The notes beneath the pieces were generated by a model. That model saw only the letters and a program-made list of their open reading frames with translations, ran no database searches and was not told where the DNA came from. A DNA stretch of 37,716 bases, from the IMG/VR virus record IMGVR_UViG_3300032242_002443, positions 1 to 37,716 of that record; one strand, given 5' to 3'. The DNA comes from a virus. Below are positions 13,785-22,160 of the stretch, piece by piece (the stretch's first letter is position 1; each line of letters starts with the position of its first letter). The position numbers were made by a program, and so were the translations under genes.

Positions 13785-14870
13785 ATGGCTCTTTTTTCTG
13801 GTTCAGGTGTAACACCCTCACTTAAAGGTGTTACCACCAACGTAGTGACCCTTCAATCCGGTCAGGTGCAGCTGCTGTACCCCGCTGGTTGGTATTGGGT
13901 TAAGACTGGTCTTTACACCAGTATTCAACAGTATGACCCTATTACGGGCATTTGGCGTGCTATCGGTGCGGGTGATTCCAACGCTGTTGATCACTTCATC
14001 TACTCGGACGGTGTCAACTATCGTCTTGCCAACCAGACCGGCGCACTCGTCGGCGCTCTGTTGACCAACGCTGGTTCGGGCTACACTTCGGCCCCAACGG
14101 TTACGGCTTCGGCAGGTAATTCGATTTGGCGTGCGATTGTTGGCGGTGCGGTCTCCACGACTGTTACCGTTACCAACGGCGGCACCAACTATTCTTACCC
14201 CCCGATTGTGCAGTTCTCTGCGCCTCCTTCGGGCGGTGTGCAGGCAACCGGCTACTGCACCCTGACTTCAGGTGTTGTGAGTTCGGTGACTGTGACCAAC
14301 CAAGGCGCAGGTTACGCTTCGGCTCCGACCGTTGTGTTTGTCAATGACCCCCGCGAAGGTGTCAACAATGTCACCACCGGTTACAACGCCGCAGCAACTT
14401 CAACTCTGACCGGTGCAGGCACCGTCACCGCAGTTCTCTGCGTTGATCACGGTCTCGGCGGCCAGACTTCGCTCCCCACTCTGGCTTTCGCAGGCGGCGG
14501 CGGTTCGAGCGCAGCAGCGACCGGCATCATGTGCTGGACCATTACGGCATACGCTGCCGGCACTGCCGGTACGGGTCTTTCTGGCTCAATTGCGCGTATT
14601 TCGGCAGAAGACGCGTTTCCAACCACGGCGGCTGCTTACACCAACCCATATGTTCAATCTGGTTTGGTTAAGACCCGCAACGCAGACATCAAGGCACCAA
14701 TTTCTAGTGGTGGTATTACCGCTACGGGGCAGGTCGTTTATGATGGTGGTATCTACACTTCGTCACCAACTCCAGTGGTTATCGCAACGGCTTCGGTGGT
14801 AACGGCTGCCCCTGTTGTGACCTTTACTTTGGGTGGTACGACCGACACCAGCTACATCACTCAGACCTAA
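13785..14870 (+). CDS. Capsid-associated beta-repeat protein, probable decoration protein
   Basis: The 361-aa protein follows the capsid gene. It contains three copies of a short beta repeat with the core Gly-x-Gly-Tyr or similar, followed by Ser-Ala-Pro-Thr (TNAGSGYTSAPTVTA, TNGGTNYSYPPIVQF, TNQGAGYASAPTVVF). It is rich in Thr, Ser, Gly and Val with few charges, as expected for an exposed beta structure. The same repeat family recurs in the tail nozzle gene and at 30514. A head decoration role is inferred from position. A terminator follows. Confidence 0.6.
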   Translation: MALFSGSGVTPSLKGVTTNVVTLQSGQVQLLYPAGWYWVKTGLYTSIQQYDPITGIWRAIGAGDSNAVDHFIYSDGVNYRLANQTGALVGALLTNAGSGYTSAPTVTASAGNSIWRAIVGGAVSTTVTVTNGGTNYSYPPIVQFSAPPSGGVQATGYCTLTSGVVSSVTVTNQGAGYASAPTVVFVNDPREGVNNVTTGYNAAATSTLTGAGTVTAVLCVDHGLGGQTSLPTLAFAGGGGSSAAATGIMCWTITAYAAGTAGTGLSGSIARISAEDAFPTTAAAYTNPYVQSGLVKTRNADIKAPISSGGITATGQVVYDGGIYTSSPTPVVIATASVVTAAPVVTFTLGGTTDTSYITQT

Positions 14871-14892
14871 TCTGAGCGGCTGATACAAAACA

Positions 14893-14936
14893 AAAGCCCG
14901 TGCTTGCGATCTCGCGGGCGCGGGCTTTAATTTTGG
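14893..14936 (+). terminator. Rho-independent terminator after the capsid operon
   Basis: AAAGCCCG (14893-14900) pairs with CGGGCTTT (14921-14928), followed by AATTTT. The inner sequence adds partial pairing. It ends the capsid operon and separates it from the connector gene, which begins 10 nt further on. Confidence 0.7.
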
Positions 14937-14945
14937 ATATATGGC

Positions 14946-15863
14946 ATGTCACTCAGTCAGCTTCTTAACGATACCTCTGCACTTCTGAATGATATGAACT
15001 ATTCGTTCATATCGCAAAACCAATTGACCCGTTGGATCAATACATCGCGGCGCAACGCGGCAAAACGAACAGGTTGCGTACGTCGTTTGATTACCGGTCA
15101 GTCGGCATTTGGTGCTTCCGCTGTCGCATATAGCGCTATCCCATCAGCGGCGCAGCCCGGCGCGTTGCCAAATCCGTTTCCCGGCTCTAACACAAAAAAC
15201 GGGCAACCCGGCAACAACGGCGATTTTAACACCGACTATAACAACGATTATAATGTTTTACAGTACAACGCTAACTACCCAATTAACTACACGCCAAATG
15301 GCCCGTTTCCGTCAGCTTATGGCGCAGTAACCAATTCTTGCATGACAATTCCGGGTGTTGAGCGTTACCCCTACATCGGGTTTTTTAACAACTTCTTGAA
15401 GGCTCAATATGCGGGTGTGGATAAAGTCCTCGACACCATTGCCTGCGCGGTCAATTGGGGTGGCACAACCCGTCCAAATTTGGATTGGATGCCTTGGGAC
15501 GAGTTTCAAGCGTATTGCCGCGCTTACGCCGTTTTGAATATGTCATATCCGGCAGTTTGGTCGGTGTTCAATGACGGCCCGCAAGGTGAAATCTGGATGT
15601 TTCCTGTTCCGTCTCAGTACAATGAGATTGAACTTGACGTAACTTGCCAACCACTTGACTTGGTTGATGACGCCACGTTTGACGCAATTCCCGATGGTTT
15701 TCAAGAAGCGTTGAAGTATGGCGCGGCTGCGGTAGCGTTTGAGTCTTCTGGGCGTTTCATGCAGGCGCAAGCAATGGAAGATCGGTTTGCAGATAGTTTG
15801 GGAATTGCCCGCGTGGCGGTTGATCGCGGCAAGTCTAGAACGTATTATCCGTCATACCCATAA
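14946..15863 (+). CDS. Head-tail adaptor (connector) protein
   Basis: The N-terminus (LNDTSALLNDMNYSFISQNQ, followed by LTRWINTSRRNAAKRTG) matches adaptor proteins of podoviruses that attach below the portal: a helical bundle with an inserted loop. The middle is Asn/Pro/Gly-rich and likely an extended loop (about 65-120). The C-terminal helices (FQEALKYGAAAVAFESSGRF) complete the ring-forming core. At 305 aa it is longer than P22 gp4-like adaptors because of the loop. It starts right after the terminator and has no obvious own promoter. Confidence 0.65.
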   Translation: MSLSQLLNDTSALLNDMNYSFISQNQLTRWINTSRRNAAKRTGCVRRLITGQSAFGASAVAYSAIPSAAQPGALPNPFPGSNTKNGQPGNNGDFNTDYNNDYNVLQYNANYPINYTPNGPFPSAYGAVTNSCMTIPGVERYPYIGFFNNFLKAQYAGVDKVLDTIACAVNWGGTTRPNLDWMPWDEFQAYCRAYAVLNMSYPAVWSVFNDGPQGEIWMFPVPSQYNEIELDVTCQPLDLVDDATFDAIPDGFQEALKYGAAAVAFESSGRFMQAQAMEDRFADSLGIARVAVDRGKSRTYYPSYP

Positions 15864-15874
15864 GAAGGTGATGT

Positions 15875-16111
15875 ATGAGCGTTCACGATCAAACTGCGTC
15901 TATCCTTTCGCTTGCGCGTGTCACACTTTCCGGCATTGATGCTCGGCAAGAAAACACGGTCGTAAAAAGCGCCGCCTTGATCTTGCTGCTTGAAAAACTA
16001 ATTGAACTTGGTGCGCCCGAACAATCAGTGCGCGTGTCCGAAACAAACAATCATGTTCATTCATTGATGGCGACCTTCAACTCGATACAGGAGCGTGGCA
16101 GCAATGGTTGA
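15875..16111 (+). CDS. Hypothetical helical protein (78 aa)
   Basis: GAAGGTG precedes the ATG. The product is one small helical protein (VVKSAALILLLEKLIELGA) ending NSIQERGSNG. It sits between adaptor and the next virion gene, with an 8-nt overlap downstream. Family unknown. Confidence 0.6.
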   Translation: MSVHDQTASILSLARVTLSGIDARQENTVVKSAALILLLEKLIELGAPEQSVRVSETNNHVHSLMATFNSIQERGSNG

Positions 16112-16811
16112 TTACCTAGCGCCCGAGCAACCATCTGCTTTGCTTGCGCCGACGGTGCCGGTAACAACGCCTGTTGCAACGCCGCCTGTTGCAGCATTGC
16201 CTGTGCAAACACCTATTGCCGAACCAGCACCGGTGGTTACACCGGAATCAACTGTTGCACCGCCCCCACAAGCTGAAATGCTTGACCGTATACGCGGCGA
16301 AAATCTTTGGAATGTGGCGCAAGAAAAATATCCAATTTTGAAAAATTTTGACGTTCAATACGCGTACCGTCCGCCGGATTATGACCCGTCGGTACACGGC
16401 GGAATTGAATTTTTGTCTCCCGATGAAACAGATCGTTTTGAAGGGATGCCAGCGGGTAAAATTGGAATTGCGGTGTATGACCCAAACACAACCCCCCTTG
16501 ATATTTTGGGGGATATGGTGTCACACCACATGGTTAACGAAGACCCCACAGTAAAAAAAGTGTACGATGATTTTGTTAAAACACTTACGCCTGAGCAGTG
16601 GGCCGAGTTGCGTGCGGAATATGCTTTTGAAAACCCCAGCGCAAAAGAAACTGGCGAAACTATTCCTCAAGATTGGTTGGATCGTGTGGGCTACCCTTCA
16701 GCGTTTAGAGGGTATTTGTTCAACCAATGGCCTGTTGATCAATATACGGGCGAACAAAAAGAATTGCTCGACACACTCAAACCTTATTTGGGGCTGACCA
16801 ATGGCAATTAA
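16104..16811 (+). CDS. Probable virion protein with Pro/Val-rich N-terminus (235 aa)
   Basis: An AGGAG is spaced 10 nt from ATG 16104, so this start is preferred over the GTG at 16095. Residues 6-55 are a Pro/Ala/Val/Thr linker. From about 60 a folded domain follows, with the segment ILGDMVSHHMVNEDPTVKKV and DRVGYPSAFRGYLFNQWPVD. Similar segments occur in phage-encoded internal or polyvalent proteins in my recollection, but no function can be named. It overlaps its neighbours on both sides. Confidence 0.5.
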   Translation: MVDYLAPEQPSALLAPTVPVTTPVATPPVAALPVQTPIAEPAPVVTPESTVAPPPQAEMLDRIRGENLWNVAQEKYPILKNFDVQYAYRPPDYDPSVHGGIEFLSPDETDRFEGMPAGKIGIAVYDPNTTPLDILGDMVSHHMVNEDPTVKKVYDDFVKTLTPEQWAELRAEYAFENPSAKETGETIPQDWLDRVGYPSAFRGYLFNQWPVDQYTGEQKELLDTLKPYLGLTNGN

Positions 16812-19578
16812 TCCAGAAATTTCAGCCAAAGCAGGACAAGCTCTCGGGCTTCCGCCCGGTTTCAAAGTCTACAGCCCGTTTCCGTTCAAAGGAATGAATT
16901 GGCAAGACGCACCGCACGCGATAGACGACCACGAGTTTTATTGGATTGAAAATTTTGTGCGTCTGGGTAACGGCAATCTGCGCACGCTTGGCGATAAAGG
17001 CACCGCTGTTTACACATCACCCACCGGTAAGACCATTGTATATTTTGAATTTTATACGCTTGGAACGTCATACTATTGCGCAATATTTTTGTCGGATGGC
17101 TCCGCCATTCAGTTAAACATGAAGACGTTGGCGCAAACCACAATTGGCCCAGCGGGAACATTTTACAGCGCAAGCACCGGCTACAAACCCTTTGCCAAAC
17201 AGTGGGGGTCAATCTACCTGCTGATCTCTAACCGCAACACCTCAAACGACTATTGGGCATGGGACGGAACGCTGCTTTACGGTGCAGGCACTGCGGCTCC
17301 TCAAAGTGTCAACATTGCATCAGCCGGTTTTTCTTATTCCAGCACCCCAACCGTAACCGCTTACGGTGGTTCTGGTTCCGGTATGACGTTTGATACGTTT
17401 GTCAACAATGGCGGTATTGCGGAAATCAACATTACCAACCCCGGAACTGGCTACCAGCCGGGCGACATTGTGCAACTTGCGTTTTCTGGCGGTGGTTCTG
17501 ACACATCGGCCATTTTGACCGCAGTACTTTCAGCGGGTTCTGTCGGCGGCGTTTCAATTACAGCGCAAGGGTCGGGCTACACATCCGCCACCATTGCATT
17601 TACCGGTGGCGGCGGTGGTTCTGGCGCGGCAGGAACCGTCATTATTAGTACCGGCAGTGTTACAAGTTACACCAGTCTTGTCGGAGGTTCTGGCTATACA
17701 ACCGCACCAACTATTTCATTTTCTGGCGGCGGTGGCGGGAGCGGTGCAGCAGCAACTGCCACCGTATTAGCGGGCGTAGTAACCGGCATCACCATCACCA
17801 ATGCCGGAACAGGCTACACTTCGCCTCCAGCCATTGCTTTTTCTGGCCCCGGCACCGGCGCATCCGCAACAGCGGTTATCACAGGTGCGGGAAAAGTTAT
17901 TGGGGTCAACATAACATCCCCCGGTTCTGGTTATACTTCCGCACCAATAGCTACAATTTCCGGCACAGGTTCGAGCGCTACCGCTCGCGCAACACTTGCC
18001 CCCGTAGGTGTGGCTTCCGTAACGGTGACAGACGGTGGCACTGGTTTTACCTCTGTTCCACTCATCACTTTTAAAGGTGGTGGGGGTTCGGGCGCAACCG
18101 GTCTCGCGGTTTTAACCGGCACAACGGTGGCGGCAGTCAATTTGACCGCAAGCGGCAGTAAATATACGTCCGCACCAACAATTACATTTACAGGCGGTGG
18201 GAGCGGGGCGACGTTACCTACAGCCACTGTCAATATGAACGGAGATAAAGTTGGGTCAATCTCTATCACTGACGCAGGTTTAGGAATCACAGACAACATA
18301 TCTGTGTCATTTTCCGGTGGCGGAGGTTCTGGCGCAGGCGCTGTCGTTGTGTTGACACCAACCTCTATTGCCTCGGTTGTAGTGTCGTCAACCGGTCAAT
18401 ATTATACCAGTGTGCCAGCGGTTGAGGTTAGCGCGGGCGCGAACAATTCAGCCTACGCAACTGTTGAGCTTATGCCTTACGGCATTTCCGGCTCGGCGAT
18501 GGAAACATTTTTGTCACGGGTTTGGATTGTTAATCCAGCCACACAACCCTTTTCTACAATCCCGCCCGGCAACTTGTGGTTTTACAGTGCGCCCGGATCA
18601 ATCTGGGATTTTGCAACTTCCGATGGTGGCGGTAGTTCAGTTAACACTGATGCGTTTTTGCAAACGCAGTATGTCAACGTGCGCCAATCGTCCGGCTACC
18701 TCTATTTCTTTGGAAATGGCTCGGTGTCGGTGCTATCAAACGTCAATACATCAGGTAGCCCTGCAACAACAACTTTCAACTATCAGAATGTCGATCCGCA
18801 GGCCGGTCTTGATTTCCGTGATTCCATCCAAGATTTTGGCAAATCAATCATCACTTCAAACAATCTCGGTATTTTTGGTTTGTATGGGGGTTCACTCGCC
18901 AACATTTCCAGAAAAATCGAACAACTTTTTGAACTGGCAGCACATCCAGACGTAGGCGGTATCGAACCTTCTGCGGCCATCATGACAATTTATGATGTCA
19001 AACACTACATCAACTATCTGACTTTGGTTGATCCAGACACCAAAATTGCGCGTAATGTAATGTTGCTTTGGAACGAAAAAGACTGGACGGTTGCAAGTCA
19101 GTCAGGAAACCTGACCTTTATCGGCACGCAAAAAGTTGCAAGCAAATACCAAGCGTGGGGCACAGACGGAACGGGGCTATACCCTCTGTTTACCACGCCA
19201 TCATCTACGTTGGTGAAGCGCGTAGAAACCAAATTTTATGGCGCACAGACGGCGTTTCTTCAGAAGCAAGCTCTTGCGGCGTATGTTCAAGCTACTGACA
19301 ATTCAAGCACAAACGCTGGGGTGTCAGGGGCTATTTCTCTGTCCATTTCGGGGTTGGCGCAACAAAACAATTTCAATCCCATGCTGCAAAGTGGTAATTA
19401 TGTCACATCGCTTCAACAGCCCAATTTTCAATCGCCCAACCCATTTTACGGATTTTGGGGAACTTCGCTTGAAGGTATTGGCTTTGTTTTGTTGGGGGCG
19501 CGGTTTACAACGACAAGTCCAGATTTCACATTGGGCAATTTAGTGATAGGGTATGCGGACGTTGTAGCGTCTTATTAA
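16801..19578 (+). CDS. Tail nozzle/stabilisation-type protein with ten-copy beta-repeat insertion
   Basis: The 925-aa protein starts with a conserved-looking platform (PFKGMNWQDAPHAIDDHEFY; then YWIENFVRLGNGNLRTLGD). It returns to that fold near 600 onward (STIPPGNLWFYSAPGSIWDF, MLLWNEKDWTVASQSGN). Between about 165 and 560 it carries about ten copies of a Gly-x-Gly-Tyr-Thr-Ser-x-Pro repeat, each 35-40 aa, with Gly/Ser-rich linkers. The flanking parts resemble podoviral tail nozzle or tubular proteins, and the insertion would protrude from the tail. The same repeat is in the genes at 13785 and 30514. Confidence 0.6.
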   Translation: MAINPEISAKAGQALGLPPGFKVYSPFPFKGMNWQDAPHAIDDHEFYWIENFVRLGNGNLRTLGDKGTAVYTSPTGKTIVYFEFYTLGTSYYCAIFLSDGSAIQLNMKTLAQTTIGPAGTFYSASTGYKPFAKQWGSIYLLISNRNTSNDYWAWDGTLLYGAGTAAPQSVNIASAGFSYSSTPTVTAYGGSGSGMTFDTFVNNGGIAEINITNPGTGYQPGDIVQLAFSGGGSDTSAILTAVLSAGSVGGVSITAQGSGYTSATIAFTGGGGGSGAAGTVIISTGSVTSYTSLVGGSGYTTAPTISFSGGGGGSGAAATATVLAGVVTGITITNAGTGYTSPPAIAFSGPGTGASATAVITGAGKVIGVNITSPGSGYTSAPIATISGTGSSATARATLAPVGVASVTVTDGGTGFTSVPLITFKGGGGSGATGLAVLTGTTVAAVNLTASGSKYTSAPTITFTGGGSGATLPTATVNMNGDKVGSISITDAGLGITDNISVSFSGGGGSGAGAVVVLTPTSIASVVVSSTGQYYTSVPAVEVSAGANNSAYATVELMPYGISGSAMETFLSRVWIVNPATQPFSTIPPGNLWFYSAPGSIWDFATSDGGGSSVNTDAFLQTQYVNVRQSSGYLYFFGNGSVSVLSNVNTSGSPATTTFNYQNVDPQAGLDFRDSIQDFGKSIITSNNLGIFGLYGGSLANISRKIEQLFELAAHPDVGGIEPSAAIMTIYDVKHYINYLTLVDPDTKIARNVMLLWNEKDWTVASQSGNLTFIGTQKVASKYQAWGTDGTGLYPLFTTPSSTLVKRVETKFYGAQTAFLQKQALAAYVQATDNSSTNAGVSGAISLSISGLAQQNNFNPMLQSGNYVTSLQQPNFQSPNPFYGFWGTSLEGIGFVLLGARFTTTSPDFTLGNLVIGYADVVASY

Positions 19579-19590
19579 CGGGAGTTTCAC

Positions 19591-19806
19591 ATGGTAAAGA
19601 CCCTTCAAAAACAAGAAAAACTTCACTTTGAAAATTTGATCCAAAAGGGCGAAAATCCTTTGGGTTTTACGTCGCAGACCCCCAACGGCACCGCTCATTG
19701 GGAAGGAACTGGCTGGAACAAAGAGTTTTTTGCTGATTTTGAGCGGCCACAGGTAGTTCCCGATGCCACGCGCCCAGCAGGTCGGTCAAACCGCACTGGT
19801 GAATAA
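19591..19806 (+). CDS. Hypothetical protein (71 aa)
   Basis: GGGAG 8 nt upstream supports the start. The product (MVKTLQKQEKLHFENLIQKG onward) has a helical N-terminus and a Pro/Arg/Gly tail. It is the first of three small genes before the ejection proteins. No family is recognised. Confidence 0.6.
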   Translation: MVKTLQKQEKLHFENLIQKGENPLGFTSQTPNGTAHWEGTGWNKEFFADFERPQVVPDATRPAGRSNRTGE

Positions 19807-19808
19807 CC

Positions 19809-20147
19809 ATGCTTGCCAACCTTCTTAACCCGCCAAAAACGAGTGAAGAGTGGTTGCAATTTTCGTTCGATCATCGTGACAGCCATGATCGTATTCGTGC
19901 GGCTATCTTAAAAAAATACGGTGTAAATCTTACCGATTACATCGTAGACCCTTTGAATAGGGAAGACCCGCGCACTTTTTTACAAAATAATTCAAGTTTG
20001 CACTCAGAAATGAACTCAATCTTGAAAGCCCAATCGTCTGATATACTTGATGTAGATTTCAAAAACGCGGAACAAATTGCCTCATGGCTTAATCTACACT
20101 ATCAAGAACATCAAAACGCTGAACAACTGCTAGGGATAGGCGGATAA
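19809..20147 (+). CDS. Hypothetical protein (112 aa)
   Basis: The product is an all-helical small protein (LANLLNPPKTSEEWLQFSFD, with conserved-looking HDRIRAAILKKYGVNL). It lies 2 nt after the preceding stop. Proteins of this shape are found next to GNAT genes in podovirus-like genomes in my recollection. No reaction is predicted. Confidence 0.6.
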   Translation: MLANLLNPPKTSEEWLQFSFDHRDSHDRIRAAILKKYGVNLTDYIVDPLNREDPRTFLQNNSSLHSEMNSILKAQSSDILDVDFKNAEQIASWLNLHYQEHQNAEQLLGIGG

Positions 20148-20148
20148 A

Positions 20149-20610
20149 ATGTTAAACATTAGCACAGAAACTATCAACGACGTTCGATCTGAAATTGAAG
20201 AACTGCTCGCGCTGCATTGGAAAGAGATTGCCGTTTGGCAGGACATTCCTCTCGCTCCCATTTGGGAGAGCTATTACGCTATGGAAAAAACCGGAAATAT
20301 GGTCGTTTACACCGTCCGTGACGATCAAAATGCCAATAAATTGGTTGGCTACGCGGTTTTTTTTATGCGGCACCATATGCACTACAAAGATCATAAGTGG
20401 GCCTTAAACGACATCATTTGGGTTCACCCTGATTGCCGTGACGGAAAAATCGGAAGAAACCTTGTTAACTACTGGGAAAAAGACCTACAATCACGCGGCG
20501 TGCATGTTGCGCATGTCAATGTTAAGGTAGCCCATCCGGCGCTTGGTCTGGTTTTGAAGTGGTCAAAATACCAGATCGTCGAAAGTGGGTATGAAAAAAG
20601 GTTAAACTAA
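20149..20610 (+). CDS. GNAT-family acetyltransferase-like protein
   Basis: The 153-aa protein has the GNAT fold order: two helices, KLVGYAVFFM (beta 3-4), ALNDIIWVHPDCRDGKIG with a CRDGKIG acetyl-CoA-binding loop (96-102), then a helix and NVKVAHPALGLVLKWSKY. The last part is typical of phage-virion GNATs. The acceptor is unknown, and such proteins may be packaged. It overlaps the next gene by 1 nt (taATG). The Lys/Ala-rich downstream ejection proteins could be targets, which is speculative. Confidence 0.75.
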   Translation: MLNISTETINDVRSEIEELLALHWKEIAVWQDIPLAPIWESYYAMEKTGNMVVYTVRDDQNANKLVGYAVFFMRHHMHYKDHKWALNDIIWVHPDCRDGKIGRNLVNYWEKDLQSRGVHVAHVNVKVAHPALGLVLKWSKYQIVESGYEKRLN

Positions 20611-22154
20611 TGGCTATTGATGCAGCAGTTGCGTTTGGAGTTGGTGAAGCAGCAGCAGGAGCAGCGGAAGCGGCTGTTGCAACAGAAGCAATCGCAGGCG
20701 CGGCAGATTTTGCCGCTATGGGAGCTTTGGGTGACTTCTCAGCAATGACGCTTGCTGATGTTGCCCTTCCTTCTGCTGTAGGTGAAGCTGCCGCAGGCAC
20801 TTTGGCTTACGCACCTCTTGCTGCAACCGCTGAAGAAGTTGCTGCTGGTCTTGTTCCCGGCATGTCTTCCGTTGCTGAAGCTGGTGTTGGGGCGGGAGTT
20901 CCTAGTGCAACTGGCGCACTTGCGCCAACCGAAGCGCTTGCAGGCAGTGCTGCGCCTTCGGCAAGCCTCGCAGGTTCTGGCGCACCTGTTGCTGGCGTGA
21001 CTTCCGGTGTCGGCAGTGCTGCAAGCTCCGCGCTTCCTGCCGGGCTTTTGCCCGAAGAATATTTGGGAACAAGTCCGCTCACAACCGGTTTGACTTCTGA
21101 AACCGCCGGTTTAGCCCCACAATCCACTGTTGGCTCCGCTTTGGGTGAAGGTTCGCAAGGATTGACCGCATCGGAAATTACGGCTGGTCAGTCGGTCGCG
21201 CAGCCCGCGCAAGCCGTTGCGCAAGTCACTCCAGAGTCGCTTGGTGTTACCCCCGCAGGCGCTACACCTCCGCCTACCGGACAGTTGGCAGGGCTTACTT
21301 CTCCGACCACAATGTCGGACGCAATCACGCCTGAAATGGAAGCTGCTGCGCGTGGCGGTGGTCAAGTAGCTACTGCGCCAACCACCACTTCATTGTCCGC
21401 CCCCGCAACCACTTCAACCGCGGTTGAGCAAGCACCGGCGGCATATAATGCTGGGGGTAATTTGCCTTCAATGGCAACACAGCCCGGCGTAACCGCCCCA
21501 GCAGTTCCCGCCGCACCAGCTCCAGCACCCGTACCCCCAGCGGTGGTGGGTTCAAATTTGGGCGAAGGCTCGTTGGGTTTGAACGCAGGAGAGATTGCGG
21601 CAGGCAAAGGCGCGGGGGCAACAGCTATCGGCAATGCGGGTGCCGAAGGGTTTGGCACTCAAGCCATGAACTATCTTACTAAAAACCCCAGCTTGTTGTT
21701 GTCGGGCGCAGGTTTGCTCGGCAACATGCTTATGGGTCAGCAACAGCCTAAATTCCAAAAACAGTTGAGTGCAGAAGCACAAGCTATGCAGGCGCAAGGT
21801 CAACAGCTTGCCAGCTATCTTGCGGGCGGCAATTTGCCTCCGGGCGTGCAGGCGCAGTTGAACTCGGCGCACGAAGCAGCGATTGCTTCGGTTCGGTCCC
21901 AGCACGCAAATCGCGGCACTTCCGGTTCGTCTATGGAAGCCCAAGACCTTCAGCGCATCAACGAGGCCATTGTTTCGCAAGGCGCAAGCATTGCCACTCA
22001 GTTGTTGCAGGCAGGGATCAGCGAGCAGCAGATGGCCGCAGGCATCTACAACAACCTGATGAACTCTTCGCTTGCGCAAGATCAGCGAATGTCGCAAGCA
22101 GTTTCGGGGTTCACCAACGCGCTTGCTTACGGCGCAGCACGTCCAGTGGGGTAA
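20610..22154 (+). CDS. Ala/Gly-rich internal virion (ejection) protein (514 aa)
   Basis: Residues 1-150 are Ala-rich with repeated small-residue helices (AVAFGVGEAAAGAAEAAVAT), as in membrane-inserting ejection proteins. A middle Thr/Pro-rich part follows. The C-terminal 150 residues are a charged helical region (QKQLSAEAQAMQAQGQQLAS). An internal duplication is visible: LGEGSQGLTASEITAG and LGEGSLGLNAGEIAAG. It lies in the position of podoviral internal core proteins after the GNAT gene. Confidence 0.65.
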   Translation: MAIDAAVAFGVGEAAAGAAEAAVATEAIAGAADFAAMGALGDFSAMTLADVALPSAVGEAAAGTLAYAPLAATAEEVAAGLVPGMSSVAEAGVGAGVPSATGALAPTEALAGSAAPSASLAGSGAPVAGVTSGVGSAASSALPAGLLPEEYLGTSPLTTGLTSETAGLAPQSTVGSALGEGSQGLTASEITAGQSVAQPAQAVAQVTPESLGVTPAGATPPPTGQLAGLTSPTTMSDAITPEMEAAARGGGQVATAPTTTSLSAPATTSTAVEQAPAAYNAGGNLPSMATQPGVTAPAVPAAPAPAPVPPAVVGSNLGEGSLGLNAGEIAAGKGAGATAIGNAGAEGFGTQAMNYLTKNPSLLLSGAGLLGNMLMGQQQPKFQKQLSAEAQAMQAQGQQLASYLAGGNLPPGVQAQLNSAHEAAIASVRSQHANRGTSGSSMEAQDLQRINEAIVSQGASIATQLLQAGISEQQMAAGIYNNLMNSSLAQDQRMSQAVSGFTNALAYGAARPVG

Positions 22155-22160
22155 TAAATC

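Noticed and set aside
13004-13840. 278-aa minus-strand open frame across the capsid gene
   Set aside because: Shadow of the major capsid gene; low-complexity product with no ribosome-binding site or family.
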